From Labrenzia sp. THAF82 (GTDB taxonomy: Bacteria > Pseudomonadota > Alphaproteobacteria > Rhizobiales > Stappiaceae): a stretch of 64,000 nt of DNA. The translations under genes were made by a program, and so were the position numbers. The notes under the pieces are model-generated. The model worked only from the letters and a program-made list of their open reading frames with translations. It had not been told where the DNA came from and made no database searches. Every line of letters begins with the position of its first letter. Within the stretch, counting starts at the first letter, position 1. The stretch spans positions 624,001 through 688,000 of the forward strand of contig NZ_CP045354.1 in NCBI RefSeq assembly GCF_009363435.1. The letters run 5' to 3'. Positions 33,157 to 42,111 of the stretch are shown in pieces.

Positions 33157-33430
33157 CGACTGCTATCGGCTGATGAACGGGCCGAACATGTTTCAACTCA
33201 AAGAGTTCCAGAGGAGCGCGCACCGCGCCATACCCCGGCCGAGGACCATGTTCCAAGCCGGTGTCTGCTATCGGCTGCCAAAATCTGCTCACGGCTCTTG
33301 TCAGCTGCCATCCAATGCAATCGGCTCCTATCCGCTCTTGTCGGCTGCTAACGCATGGTATCGGCTGCTATCGCCCGCTAACGGTTGACATTGCCTGCAA
33401 TCGGCTGGTGTTGCCTGCTATCGGCTCTTG
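33121..33430. repeat. 10-bp helically phased direct repeat array (TGCTATCGGC)
   Basis: Units starting at 33121 and 33141-33170 and then continuously from 33266 to about 33425 keep an exact 10-bp register: TGCTATCGGC, TGTTATCGTC, TGCTAACGAC, TGCTATCGGC, then about sixteen variants including TGCAATCGGC, TCTTGTCGGC and TGCTAACGCA. One turn of B-DNA per unit places every copy on the same face. This suits cooperative binding of a small protein, as at partition centromeres or iteron origins. The period is not a multiple of three, so ORFs across it are coincidental. Confidence 0.75.
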
Positions 33431-34145
33431 GAATTGGACAGGCGCTCAGTCCTCGAAAATCGGCGGGACGTCGAGTGCAAGGCGCCTCTGGCCTCAGCCC
33501 CAAGGCGTCAAAGCCAACTCAGGGCCTGCGTCCTGCCGGCAGAAGCACGGGGGGCAGAGGTTTACCGGGCAATCCCCTGACAAGACACAACAATTTGGTC
33601 GGAAAACAAAAAAGGGGCTTCGCGAGCGCAACTTTGGCTGATACAACCAAAAAACTCGCTTTCGGGGCGAGTGGCCAAAGTTTGGAACCTGAGGACCACC
33701 CACCCCTAACGAGTAACCAACCGTAGCTTGGTACCCGCATGGCGTGTCTATAGCACACCATATCCAAGTTCCGGGAGTGCTGTCTTCACAGGGCCCCACA
33801 CTTACCCACCCCTTGTGAACAAAGACAGTCAGCTCTCTGGCCGCCTGACCATCCACAGCAAGGGCAGCCACATCATCCCGTGCTACCCTTGCAAACGGTG
33901 GCCAGAGAGCGCTCTCAACAAAACGAGAGCAAAGACGGCTCCAGCAGGGTGCCCAAAGACCCGGTGCTGAAGGCTCTTCAAAACACTCCCAGACACCCAA
34001 TACGGTAACAACGGCAACACTTGATTTGCTGGAGCTGGTCTCACCTGCGCCAGAGCGCGACGTGTTGCGAAGCTGTGTCAAATGGCACAGGTCAACGCCA
34101 GAGTGCCGCGCTAATCAGACAGAGAAGTAAAGTCAGGAGGAGAAA
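33431..34145. other. About 700 bp without a convincing gene next to the phased array
   Basis: Contains a CGGGGCGAGTGG-type hairpin and a terminator-like AAAACTCGC/GCGAGT near 33650-33674. Several ORFs are open by chance but biased in composition. Its position between the array and a well-translated lipoprotein gene would fit an origin or partition region; nothing in the bases proves it. Confidence 0.35.
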
Positions 34146-34715
34146 TTGTTCAAGAAATCTCTAGCCACTGTTGCGATGAGTGTCATGCTCGCGGCGTGTA
34201 ATTCGGATCTTCCAAATGCAACTGAAGAGCAACTGCTCAAGCTGTTTGGTGATCGTGAAGAGATGGGGATCACGTTAATCAGTTCTCACATGATTGAGTG
34301 CCTTGATCTCATCTCAGATGACGCAGTGCGCTTTTATGTGGACTTTTCCGACGAAACAACGAGCGATTTCACGACCACTTGCTACAAGTGGCTGCACGAA
34401 CGCATCGAGCAAGCGGACCAAAACCCGATGGGTTATACAATGGCACATCTGGAGGACCCTGAACTGGGCCTGCTGCTAAAGCAGTTGCGCGAGAAACAGG
34501 ACAAATTGATTACCGAACTCCGGGAGCAGGAACGCGCCGAGATAGCGGAGAGACGGCGGGCCGAGAACGAGGAACGTGACCGGCACAACATTGAGGAGCT
34601 GGAACAGGCAAAGGCTGAAAACCCCCTCCCCTGCGGGCCGGTCCCATGTGATCCCCTGAAAGCTCAGGCGATGCAGCAGATCCCAGGAATTCCACGCCCA
34701 TCTCATCTTCGTTGA
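34146..34715 (+). CDS. Putative lipoprotein with a coiled-coil C-terminus
   Basis: 189 residues beginning at a TTG codon directly after AGGAGGAGAAA. The signal sequence MFKKSLATVAMSVMLAACNS ends in the lipobox LAAC, so the protein should be lipidated. Residues 20-115 are acidic, with two further cysteines; residues 115-160 are a charged helix (LREKQDKLITELREQERAEI, RRRAENEERD) likely to form a coiled coil. The C-terminal CGPVPCDP is odd. The IEELEQAK stretch recurs at 38722-38763 and the sequence around its stop recurs at 40209-40320, so the gene end has been copied elsewhere. Function unknown. Confidence 0.7.
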   Translation: MFKKSLATVAMSVMLAACNSDLPNATEEQLLKLFGDREEMGITLISSHMIECLDLISDDAVRFYVDFSDETTSDFTTTCYKWLHERIEQADQNPMGYTMAHLEDPELGLLLKQLREKQDKLITELREQERAEIAERRRAENEERDRHNIEELEQAKAENPLPCGPVPCDPLKAQAMQQIPGIPRPSHLR

Positions 34716-35087
34716 GACACGACCCCAGACCCAGGCAACCCCGGGAGAGAGAAACAACGCCACCTGTGCGTATGTCAAGTACGATGCACGCCCACTCCTG
34801 CGTTGAAGCTTTGAAAGAGGCCATCAGCCGCCTGAGGTCATGAACACCGATCAGGGGGCGCAGTTCACCGGATCGGCCTGGATAACCGGATACACCTATA
34901 CTCAGCCGCTGACCTGTCCGAAGCTCCAGGACCACTTCAACTGCTACAGGCCTCCGCTCTGACGAGCCGAAAAGCTCATAATTGTGAGCACAGAGTTCCT
35001 TATTCATTATTTCCATGCCATTCCGTTATTCGATGGATCGAATGTGATGTGGCATTTCTGGCTCTGTCTGCTTCGAACTTGCCAGCA
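34716..35087. other. Non-coding segment with sequence shared with 40250-40320
   Basis: The stretch CCCATCTCATCTTCGTTGAG to CAGGCAACCCC recurs with changes at 40267-40310. No frame across 34716-35087 looks like a gene; the right part runs into an IS630 fragment. Confidence 0.45.
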
Positions 35088-35395
35088 ATGGAGGTTGCTT
35101 TGATTGGACGGGCACAAAGCAGCGATCTTCGAGAGCGGGTTTTGAAAGCCTCGCAAGAAGGTCATTCCGCCCGGCAGGCGGCAACGCGATTTGGAGTGAG
35201 TGCGTCGAGTGCGATCCGCTGGATTGCGCGGGCTGGACAAGGCGAGACGCGGCTCCGCAAACCCGGTCGCAAAAGTACTTCCCTCCTTGATCCATACGAA
35301 GAGTTCGTCAGAGCGTTGATCAAAGAAAAGAAGGACATCACCCTCGACGAGGGGGGCCATCTGGCTGAATACCGTGACATGAAGATCAGTCGGAG
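35088..35395 (+). pseudogene. IS630-family transposase, N-terminal fragment
   Basis: MEVALIGRAQSSDLRERVLK then ASQEGHSARQAATRFGVSAS-SAIRWIARAG is the helix-turn-helix start of IS630 transposases, followed by RKSTSLLDPYEEFVRALIKE. After about 100 residues it is joined to unrelated sequence carrying the IS5-type TTTGTGCAACACGGTGG end at 35434-35451. Confidence 0.78.
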
Positions 35396-35622
35396 CATGC
35401 AGAGCAAATGGGCATGCCGTGCCGCATGATTGATTTGTGCAACACGGTGGCGTCGAACGAGCGCAAAGTGCCGTATTCTTGCGCCCGCGTGCAAGAGGAG
35501 GTTTGGTGATGAGATAATTTAGATTTCGTTAATAAATATAGTTAATCTTTAATAAATTAATCCAACAAGAAGTCTTTCCTTGAGTAAAAGTCTTTTTTCT
35601 TGTGTGTATGAGGAGAATTCGA

Positions 35623-36339
35623 ATGAGGGAAATAAAAAATACTATTCTTTTCATAGTATTTTCTGCATATTGCAGCCCAGTATATGCTGAAAGCGTATTT
35701 CTCAACGAAACTTATCTCAGAAGTGAGCTCGGTACCTCCATTGGAGCGCGCGCCGGGGAAACGCAACTTGCAGATGACGCCGGTTTTTTTCTGCCGATCG
35801 ATGATTTCACTCTTGGAACCGGTCGTACTTTTGGTTTGGCCGTTGGTACCCGATTGTGCAAATCGATACGCACCGAAGCTCTTTTTCAGTACAGGCAGGG
35901 CCACAGTTTCGACCCAAGTCTGCAAGATTTTTTAGGTTTGGATTTTGGACTCCAGGCAGATGTGAGTTCCTACTCGCTCATGCTAGGTGGTATTTATGAC
36001 GTCTTCTCCTTCGACGTAGGCAACCTCACGTTTACACCCAACGTAGCGGGTTTTGTGGGTTTGTCCCACAATAGAACCGGTGATTTGGAGGTTTCCGTAG
36101 GTACACAGAGCGTGCTTGTTGAAGGGGACAGCAAGACGGATTTTGCATGGGGCTTGGGCGGAGGTCTCGCAATTGGCCTAACCAACAACGTGTCGCTTGA
36201 CTTGAGCTACAGATACATGGATCTGGGCAAATTTGAAGGAGGAACGCTGAGCAGGTCCATAAACGAGGAATTTACTCAAGGGTTCGATGGCAACTATACC
36301 ACACAAGACCTCATGTTTGGTATTCGATATACATTTTAG
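35623..36339 (+). CDS. Outer membrane beta-barrel protein (Omp25/OmpA-like fold)
   Basis: 238 residues; AGGAG lies eight bases upstream of the ATG. The signal peptide MREIKNTILFIVFSAYCSPV-YA is followed by about eight amphipathic strands (GRTFGLAVGTRLCKSIRTEA, YSLMLGGIYDVFSFDVGNL, WGLGGGLAIGLTNNVSLDLS, YRYMDLGKFEGG), and the protein ends with phenylalanine (DLMFGIRYTF), the signal for assembly by the BAM machinery. This matches small porin-like or adhesin-type OMPs of alphaproteobacteria. An isolated gene with its own AT-rich upstream region. Confidence 0.88.
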   Translation: MREIKNTILFIVFSAYCSPVYAESVFLNETYLRSELGTSIGARAGETQLADDAGFFLPIDDFTLGTGRTFGLAVGTRLCKSIRTEALFQYRQGHSFDPSLQDFLGLDFGLQADVSSYSLMLGGIYDVFSFDVGNLTFTPNVAGFVGLSHNRTGDLEVSVGTQSVLVEGDSKTDFAWGLGGGLAIGLTNNVSLDLSYRYMDLGKFEGGTLSRSINEEFTQGFDGNYTTQDLMFGIRYTF

Positions 36340-36471
36340 CGGGATTGCCATTTTTGGACAGCCCAAGCTTTGCAAGAGTTTTCTTCCGTGATTTCGATCA
36401 TGTTGCGAGCAGTCATTTGTCCGGCCGGGCTTGTCACGTTAACAAGCAGTCAGGCTTTGGCGAGATAGAAC

Positions 36472-37361
36472 GGTCCTGTCGCAACCCTCACTGGCGGACA
36501 GAATTCTCCCATTTTGGGAGCGTTTTTCAGGCTTCGTTAACTTTTTCAATTCCGAAGATCACTGCCAGCAGATCGTTATGTTCGCGGACACTCCATTGAC
36601 CGGTAAAGTCAAAGCCCTTCTTGAGCCACAGCATGGCTTCAAAGCTGGCGATGGTTCTTCTGGCTGAGTTGAACGAGCGGAACCCGCCGACCTTCGGCAT
36701 GTTCTTTTTCACCCTGAAATGATCGCTCTCTATGCCTTGTTGCAAATGCTTGGTCACATAATGCACCGGATCCGAAGCAAGCAGGCCACCGTCAACCGCG
36801 TCGCCGATGGCCGGAGGAAAAGTGCCAGCACCATCGGTGCCGATTTTGCCCGGTGACAGCAGTGGGGCCTCCCGCAACATTTTTTGAAAGAACCGCTTGG
36901 CAGCATTCAGGTTGCGCTTTGCCGTGAGCAGGAAATCGACCGGATGTCCATGCTTGTCGATGGCCCGATACAGATAGCGCCATTGGCCCTTGATGCGCAC
37001 ATAGGTTTCATCGATGCGGACCGAGCCGCAATGCGGTTTGCGGAAGCGGCGTAGCCGTTTTTCGATCAGCGGCGCATACGCCAAAACCCATCTGTTGATG
37101 GTGCTGTGGTCTACCTTAAAGCCGCCTTCCAGGAACATTTCTTCCAGGTCTCTATAGCTCAGAGGATAACGCAAGTACCAGGACACCGCCTGGATGATCA
37201 ACCAAGCCTCGAACTGCCTGCCTTTGAAGTCATCCTTCGATTGGCGTTTCAGTTTTTCAACGATGGCCCTCAGAATCATGACGCGGAACTCCAATGACAG
37301 GACCGCTCTTTCAACAGCCAAACCTCAAGGCGTGGTTAACACGAAAAACTTTGCGACATGT
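36472..37361 (-). mobile_element. IS6-family element (third type), complete copy
   Basis: The left border GGTCCTGTCGCAACCC and right border ACGAAAAACTTTGCGACA (complement begins TGTCGCAAAG) are similar terminal sequences of the IS6 type. It encodes an uninterrupted transposase. The truncated copy at 31529 lies in the opposite orientation, so 31.5-37.4 kb is framed by inverted repeats. Confidence 0.8.
36527..37321 (-). CDS. IS6-family transposase
   Basis: 264 codons from a TTG, or 250 from the internal ATG at 37279 (MILRAIVEKLKRQ), which fits the family better. It has an HTH (PLSYRDLEEMFLEGGFKVDH), the first D in RIDETYVRIKGQWRYLYRAI, the second in IGTDGAGTF and the catalytic E in KHLQQGIESDHFRVKK. 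The last part (GFRSFNSARRTIASFEAMLWLKKG) is also typical. It appears active. Confidence 0.92.
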   Translation of the reverse strand: MAVERAVLSLEFRVMILRAIVEKLKRQSKDDFKGRQFEAWLIIQAVSWYLRYPLSYRDLEEMFLEGGFKVDHSTINRWVLAYAPLIEKRLRRFRKPHCGSVRIDETYVRIKGQWRYLYRAIDKHGHPVDFLLTAKRNLNAAKRFFQKMLREAPLLSPGKIGTDGAGTFPPAIGDAVDGGLLASDPVHYVTKHLQQGIESDHFRVKKNMPKVGGFRSFNSARRTIASFEAMLWLKKGFDFTGQWSVREHNDLLAVIFGIEKVNEA

Positions 37362-37614
37362 GTAGACGCCCTGATTGCAAGAGGATTTTTTTGGTTATTT
37401 GATCGCACGGTCGGGTGCTGACATGTGTCCGGCCTTTGATGCGGCTTTTGACTTGCCGCGGGCCCGTATGGTGTTCGAGTGTCAGGTCCAAAATCAAGCC
37501 CACGTGCTCAAAGGCACTGTGTCGCAAACTGGTTTTCCTGACCTCATCCCAAGATCGTTACGCCAAACTTCTAAAGACCTCTCTTGCGCCGCCGTCCCCG
37601 TAGCTGCTCCCGTT

Positions 37615-38640
37615 TTAAGCTTGAGCAGCCGGAGCCCTATATGTCTGACCGCTTGACATCACCGCCCAGACAATACGTGCCATCTTGTTGGCCAGAGCGA
37701 CCCGAACCAGCATCGCAGGCTTGCGAGCGAGCATACGTTCGAGCCACGACCCTGACATTGCCCCCTTCTTTGCTCGCCAGCTGACCACACTATTTGCGCC
37801 AATAATCAACAATCGTCGCAATGAGCGCTCTCCCATCTTTGTCGTGGCTCCCAATCGCTGTTTTCCTCCTGTCGAATTCTGCTTTGGCGTAAGACCGAGC
37901 CAAGCTGCAAAATCTCGACCACGCCGGAAGGTTGCAGGGGGAGCCGCCAAGGCTACTATGGCAACTGCAATCAAAGGTCCGATCCCGGGAATTGTCATCA
38001 GTCGCCTCGCCGTCCCGCTCGCCTTCGCACGACGCGTGATTTCGCGATCCAGACCCTGAATGTGATCATCCAACCGGGACAGGCTATCGGTCAAATGGCT
38101 CAAAGCATCACGGGCCGTTTCGGGAAGAGCCATTGCCGGGTCGCAGATGTGATCCATCAACTTACCAGTGTTGCTCACGCCTTTAGGGACGATGACCCCA
38201 AATTCCGCCAGATGACCCCGCAGCGCATTGATGATCTGTGTACGTTGCCGGATCAATAGCTCGCGCGTCCGCAATATGACGGCAATGCCCTGACGCTCTT
38301 CACTCTTGACAGCAACAAATCGCATCGTCGGGCGGGTCGCGGCTTCACAAATCGCTTCCGCATCTGCAACATCGTTCTTCTGACGCTTCACGAATGGTTT
38401 CACGTAAATGGGCGGTATCAACCGAACCTCGTGTCCCAAACGGGTAAGCTCGCGTCCCCAATAGTGGGCACTGCCACAGGCTTACATCGCAACTAAGCAC
38501 TTTGGTTGGGCCGCAAAGAAACTCAAAACCTGGCTACGCCGCAAGCGCCTGCGGAAAACAACTCCTCCTGATGAGTCTGCCCCATGAGCATGAAATACCG
38601 ATTGCGCCAAATCCAAACCAATTGTATGAACTTCTGACAT
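37615..38640 (-). pseudogene. IS110/IS1111-family transposase with a nonsense codon at the catalytic glutamate
   Basis: Start MSEVHTIGLDLAQSVFHAHG (first D of the DEDD site). Then SFFAAQPKCLVAM is followed by TAA (38482-38484) and, in the same frame, ACGSAHYWGRELTRLGHEVR. Relatives read VAMEACGSAHYW, so the stop replaces exactly the second catalytic residue. RQKNDVADAEAICEA supplies the other acids. The C-terminal transposase_20 part is intact (LMTIPGIGPLIAVAIVA, FAAWLGLTPKQNSTGGKQRL). One base change would restore it. Confidence 0.88.
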
Positions 38641-38799
38641 CGACGCCTCAAAATAGCATTGAAACAAAACCTACCTTGGCACATCTGAGCCAGCGGCAGG
38701 CGTCTAAATCATCAAGCCCCATTGAGGAGCTGGAACAGGCAAAGGTCGAAGCTACTCCTGACTAGCCAGATCAGAAGTGAACCGTACACAGGCAGTTCA

Positions 38800-39015
38800 C
38801 CAGCTCTTATTTTCTCGTCGCATTTCTGGGTCACTACGGGTCTGCTCTGGAAGCTTGCAAGGCCGATAGCATTCCCCTGCAAGATCCTGATCGCCATTAT
38901 TGCCGAAAAAGCCTTGCGTGATCCTGCTCACATCACCTCTCCGGGCGGATACTTTTGCGCTATGATCGACAGGGCAAATGATCAAAAACTAAACCTTGCT
39001 AAATCACTGCGAGCC
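38800..39015 (+). pseudogene. Possible RepC C-terminal remnant
   Basis: The frame reads KILIAIIAEKALRDPAHITS then PGGYFCAMIDRANDQKLNLA and KSLRAL. The pattern ...I....I.SPGGY.raM...A..g.l.L..SL..L resembles the C-terminus of RepC, the replication initiator of repABC plasmids. It is only about 70 codons and the upstream part is unrelated. If right, a repABC replicon once contributed to this molecule. Confidence 0.4.
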
Positions 39016-39032
39016 CTTGCAAATGAGACAAC

Positions 39033-39848
39033 ATGAAACTTGACCAGACAAACAAGCGCGTCCTGATCACCGGCTGTTCAGGAGGCGGAAAATCGACCCT
39101 TCTGGCGGAACTTGCCGCCCGCGGATTTGCCGTAGTGGAAGAGCCGGGACGGCGTATCATCAGGCAAGAGCTGGAAGGCAACGGAAAGGCCCTGCCATGG
39201 AACGAAGTAGCTGCATTTGCCCGCCGCGCCGTTGAAGTGGCCAGGCACGATTATGAAACGGTGGAAGACAAAACCGGATGGGTCTTCTTCGATCGGGGGA
39301 TCATCGACGCCTGTGCCGCCCTTCAACATGTGACCGGTGAGCCGCTCAAAAAAGACGTCCTCACTGCAAACCCTTATCATCAGCGCGTCTTTCTTGCCCC
39401 GCCCTGGCCGGAAATCTATGCCGCTGACCCGGAACGTCAGCATAGCTTCAACGACGCCGTTGGAGAGTATGAGCGGCTCGCCGCCCTTCTGCCAACGCTT
39501 GGATACGAAGTCAGCATACTGCCCAAAGTCTCCGTCAGAGAACGGGCCAATGCCATCATCGAAGAGCTCCTGGAACCTGAAGACGTTGCTGCCGCAAGGG
39601 CCATCCTCACCGCGCTCAATCTCGTCCTTGGAGACAACGGCCAAAAACCCGTCTCAAAACAGCAGGCCGTCAACGAGCTCATACCAGGATCGGTATCTTT
39701 ACGAAACTGGTTCCTCTATCTGGTCGATGAAGCTCTCCTTCATGACACCGAACACCAGGACCATGTCCGCGCCATCCGCAAGGCTCTCGCCTTCAGACCA
39801 AAAACCTTCCAAAAGGCCTGCGAAAAAGCCATCGAAATCGTTACATAG
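39033..39848 (+). CDS. AAA_28-type P-loop ATPase/kinase-like protein with extra C-terminus
   Basis: 271 residues. Residues 8-185 match the AAA_28 (NadR-like) pattern: RVLITGCSGGGKSTLLAELA with Walker A GCSGGGKST, then AARGFAVVEEPGRRIIRQEL, WVFFDRGIIDACAALQ, and YEVSILPKVSVRERANAIIE. Such proteins bind ATP and may be small-molecule kinases; the substrate is unknown. About 85 further residues (AARAILTALNLVLGDNGQKP to the end) are not part of the domain and may have been fused from another gene. The start follows the RepC-like scrap by 18 bases. Confidence 0.75.
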   Translation: MKLDQTNKRVLITGCSGGGKSTLLAELAARGFAVVEEPGRRIIRQELEGNGKALPWNEVAAFARRAVEVARHDYETVEDKTGWVFFDRGIIDACAALQHVTGEPLKKDVLTANPYHQRVFLAPPWPEIYAADPERQHSFNDAVGEYERLAALLPTLGYEVSILPKVSVRERANAIIEELLEPEDVAAARAILTALNLVLGDNGQKPVSKQQAVNELIPGSVSLRNWFLYLVDEALLHDTEHQDHVRAIRKALAFRPKTFQKACEKAIEIVT

Positions 39849-39905
39849 AGAGACATTGGCACTCCCGCTCTCCCGCTGAAACAAACAAGGGAAACCAATC
39901 AAAAA

Positions 39906-40220
39906 ATGTTTGCCGGAATTCTGCCAAAAGACGTTGTCAGCACACGCCAGGACCTGCCTGACGGAACCCCGGCCTTTTACCTCAATCACGAAAGGCTCGG
40001 CGAACTCGGCAGGATCCTCGTTCTTCAGGCCGGAGACGGGCAAACCAACATCCGCACCGAAATCACCGGTGACAATACCGACCCCATGGCCGCACAAAGA
40101 CGGGCCATCTTTGAGCCCATCGCCCTGAAACTGCAAAGCGAGCTGCAAAGACTACTCGGCGCATCATCACCCCAAGAGGTCAATTCCGAGCTCCCTCCCC
40201 GCCAGGCCGATCCCATGTGA
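39906..40220 (+). CDS. Hypothetical plasmid protein, 104 residues
   Basis: MFAGILPKDVVSTRQDLPDG, then GTPAFYLNHERLGELGRILV, ending in LPPRQADPM. Codon use matches the preceding ATPase gene and the start lies 57 bases after its stop, so the two may form an operon. No family is recognised. The last bases coincide with the repeat shared with 34650-34720, so the C-terminus may be substituted. Confidence 0.5.
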   Translation: MFAGILPKDVVSTRQDLPDGTPAFYLNHERLGELGRILVLQAGDGQTNIRTEITGDNTDPMAAQRRAIFEPIALKLQSELQRLLGASSPQEVNSELPPRQADPM

Positions 40221-40318
40221 TCCCTTCAAAGCTCATGCAATGCAGTGAATCTGAGGAATTCTACGCCCATCTCATCTTCGTTGAGACACGACCCCAGACT
40301 CAGGCAACACCAGGCGAG

Positions 40319-40480
40319 ATGGAAAACACCGCCAGGATCATGTTCCCCAAAATCAAGGAAATCGACCTGCCCACCTGGATCATCGGCGCACCCATGGACC
40401 ACGGCGTGCCCGTATTGGAGATCTGGTTGCGTTCGCCTCACTTGTCACAAAAAGTTCCAGACTTGCCCAATGATTTTAAG
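40319..40480 (+). pseudogene. Fragment of an unidentified gene
   Basis: MENTARIMFPKIKEIDLPTW then IIGAPMDHGVPVLEIWLR reads as normal protein and then breaks into compositionally odd sequence after about 40480. The preceding 70 bp are the segment shared with 34716-34760. No family is recognised. Confidence 0.35.
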
Positions 40481-40648
40481 TGTAAAAATTCTCGAACTGC
40501 TCATGGCGTAGGAATTGGGAAAGTTCACTCAGCGCGAGGTTTTTGTGTATATCCAGCTTGCCTTCAGAAATCGAACCTGTCAGTCAGACGCAAACCTGAA
40601 ACGATTCAAACGGGCCCTGAAACCAAATTGGAAATGGAATAGAACAGG

Positions 40649-40933
40649 ATGTCAGTGACGCTCAGCATAGCTCTGTTTTTCATGATGTGGTGGATCGTTC
40701 TTTTTGGGATCTTACCCTTTGGCATCAAACGGAGCCAAGAAGAAGCAGGGGATGTAATCCCCGGAACTGCGGAAAGCGCACCGGATCAACCTTTGTTGTG
40801 GCGGGTCATCATTTTAACGACGGTAGTGACCTGCATCTTGTTTGGGGCCTATTCGTGGATGCGTGCGTCAGATTTCAGTCTGGACGATATTCCATTTTTT
40901 GTTCCTCCGAGTCTGAGCAGCGAGAAGCACTGA
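40649..40933 (+). CDS. DUF1467-family small membrane protein
   Basis: 94 residues. Start MSVTLSIALFFMMWWIVLFG then ILPFGIKRSQEEAGDVIPGT, typical of the DUF1467 family of alphaproteobacteria (short N-terminal helix with WW, a GTxESAP loop, second helix WRVIILTTVVTCILFGAYSW). Two transmembrane helices are predicted. Its function is not established. This is usually a chromosomal gene, so the segment may have been captured from a chromosome. Confidence 0.82.
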   Translation: MSVTLSIALFFMMWWIVLFGILPFGIKRSQEEAGDVIPGTAESAPDQPLLWRVIILTTVVTCILFGAYSWMRASDFSLDDIPFFVPPSLSSEKH

Positions 40934-40973
40934 TCCAGGCAAGGTAACCGCATGAAGGTCGCGGGACGGACCG

Positions 40974-41042
40974 TGTGTCCGAAACCGAAAACTGTCCTTT
41001 ATTCGGCTTGTCTAAAATTGCATGGCGTGATTAATTCCGGAC
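40974..41042 (+). promoter_or_regulatory. res-like site of the intact resolvase
   Basis: The same 70 bp as at 18512-18582: TGTCCGAAACCGAAAACTGT and TTCCGGACATG bracket an AT-rich centre. It probably contains resolvase binding subsites and the resolvase promoter. Confidence 0.6.
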
Positions 41043-41609
41043 ATGAAAATCGGATATATCAGAACATCGACCGACGACCAGTCAGGTGCCGGTCAACGGG
41101 ACGCGCTCAGAGCCGCTGGATGTGAGCGCATTTTTCATGACAAGGGTGTTTCGGGAGGGGCGGTTAGTAAGCCGCAGCTCGAACACGCATTGCAGGCAGC
41201 CTCCGAAGGAGACGCTCTGGTCGTGACGCGGCTTGACCGGCTGGCGCGGTCGATGAAGTTCCTGATTGAAGATGTCGAACGGATCGGGGGGCTTGGTATT
41301 GACTTCGTATCGCTACATGAAGCGATCGACACGACAACGCCGGGCGGGCGACTGTTTTTCCATATCAGTGCGGCCTTTGCCGAATTCAAACGGGATGTGA
41401 TCCGGCAGCGAATGAAAGAGGGCAGGGCTGCCGCGAAGAGGGCAGGGCGGCCGGTTGGCCGGCCACCGTCAATCACCGATGATCGCTGGCCCGGCATCCG
41501 CCAGATGCTCGATGGCGGCATGACGATTGCAGCCGTGGCGCGGACCGCCGGCGTCCCGCGCCAGGCAATTTACCGTCGGCTCCAGGCTGATGCCAAAGCG
41601 GGCAGCTGA
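41043..41609 (+). CDS. Serine recombinase (Tn3-type resolvase), intact
   Basis: 188 residues. Catalytic N-terminal domain MKIGYIRTSTDDQSGAGQRD (serine in the TSTDDQSGAG motif, arginine in VVTRLDRLARSMKFLIE), dimerisation helix HISAAFAEFKRDVIRQRMKE and C-terminal HTH GMTIAAVARTAGVPRQAIYR. It resolves cointegrates at a res site, likely the 70 bp upstream. A deletion copy lies at 18583 and a C-terminal scrap at 43168. A structured element with terminator follows 73 bases downstream. Confidence 0.93.
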   Translation: MKIGYIRTSTDDQSGAGQRDALRAAGCERIFHDKGVSGGAVSKPQLEHALQAASEGDALVVTRLDRLARSMKFLIEDVERIGGLGIDFVSLHEAIDTTTPGGRLFFHISAAFAEFKRDVIRQRMKEGRAAAKRAGRPVGRPPSITDDRWPGIRQMLDGGMTIAAVARTAGVPRQAIYRRLQADAKAGS

Positions 41610-41682
41610 CATCGAGCTGCCTTGGCCCTCTTTGGTGTCGCGTGTCACAGGCGCGGGGCGTTTCAATGGGCTATTCCTAGAC

Positions 41683-41790
41683 CAGCAGCGAGACGGGGCT
41701 CGTTTGAGCCACAGTGTTGTCCCCACACGTCCAGCTGCTGATTACTTCATTTATTTTAGCGCCCATTCTTCGTGAGCGGGCGTCTTTTTT
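41683..41790 (+). ncRNA. Repeated structured element, candidate small RNA (copy 2, group B)
   Basis: CAGCAGC ... GGCTC-GTTT-GAGCC ... TTGTCCCC ... GCTGCTG ... terminator GCGCCCATTC/GTGAGCGGGCGTC then T6. Group B copies (here and 43433) have a C-rich TGTCCCC in place of the TTCCTCCC of group A, with matching GGGG on the opposite side. Confidence 0.6.
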
Positions 41791-42111
41791 CTGCGGAGCC
41801 CACCATCTGATAATTCCGGTGCAGCACACCTAAGGCGAGCGGGTTGTCGTCCCTGCCCCCGATCGGGCGCGGATGCCGGCCGGCCGCGAAGGTTCGTTGG
41901 GCCGCTGCGATCACCCTAAACATCGCCCTCTCATGCAAAGGCCACGAATGTGCGTTGACCAGTCCTGTGTCCTTTCCAAAAAAGCATTCGTGAATGGTAA
42001 CCAGAAGCGGATCAAAGTAATGGCGCGATATGTACTAAAAAACACTAATACAGAAGTCGCACCCACTTATCTTTTAAAAGAAACTTCATAAAAATCCGCA
42101 CAGGAGAAAAT
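41791..42111. other. 320 bp upstream of an effector-like gene
   Basis: No gene seen. The right part is AT-rich and carries the RBS (CAGGAG) of the next gene. The left half still belongs to the GC-rich resolvase neighbourhood; a composition break near 41960 suggests an insertion boundary. Confidence 0.45.

Noticed and set aside
33026..33388. 120-codon ORF across the 10-bp array
   Set aside because: The repeated CYRLLSSAN-like peptide is only the translation of a 10-bp DNA repeat in three frames.
33494..34081. 195-codon minus-strand ORF
   Set aside because: Tryptophan- and proline-rich, no RBS, no recognisable motif; treated as non-coding.
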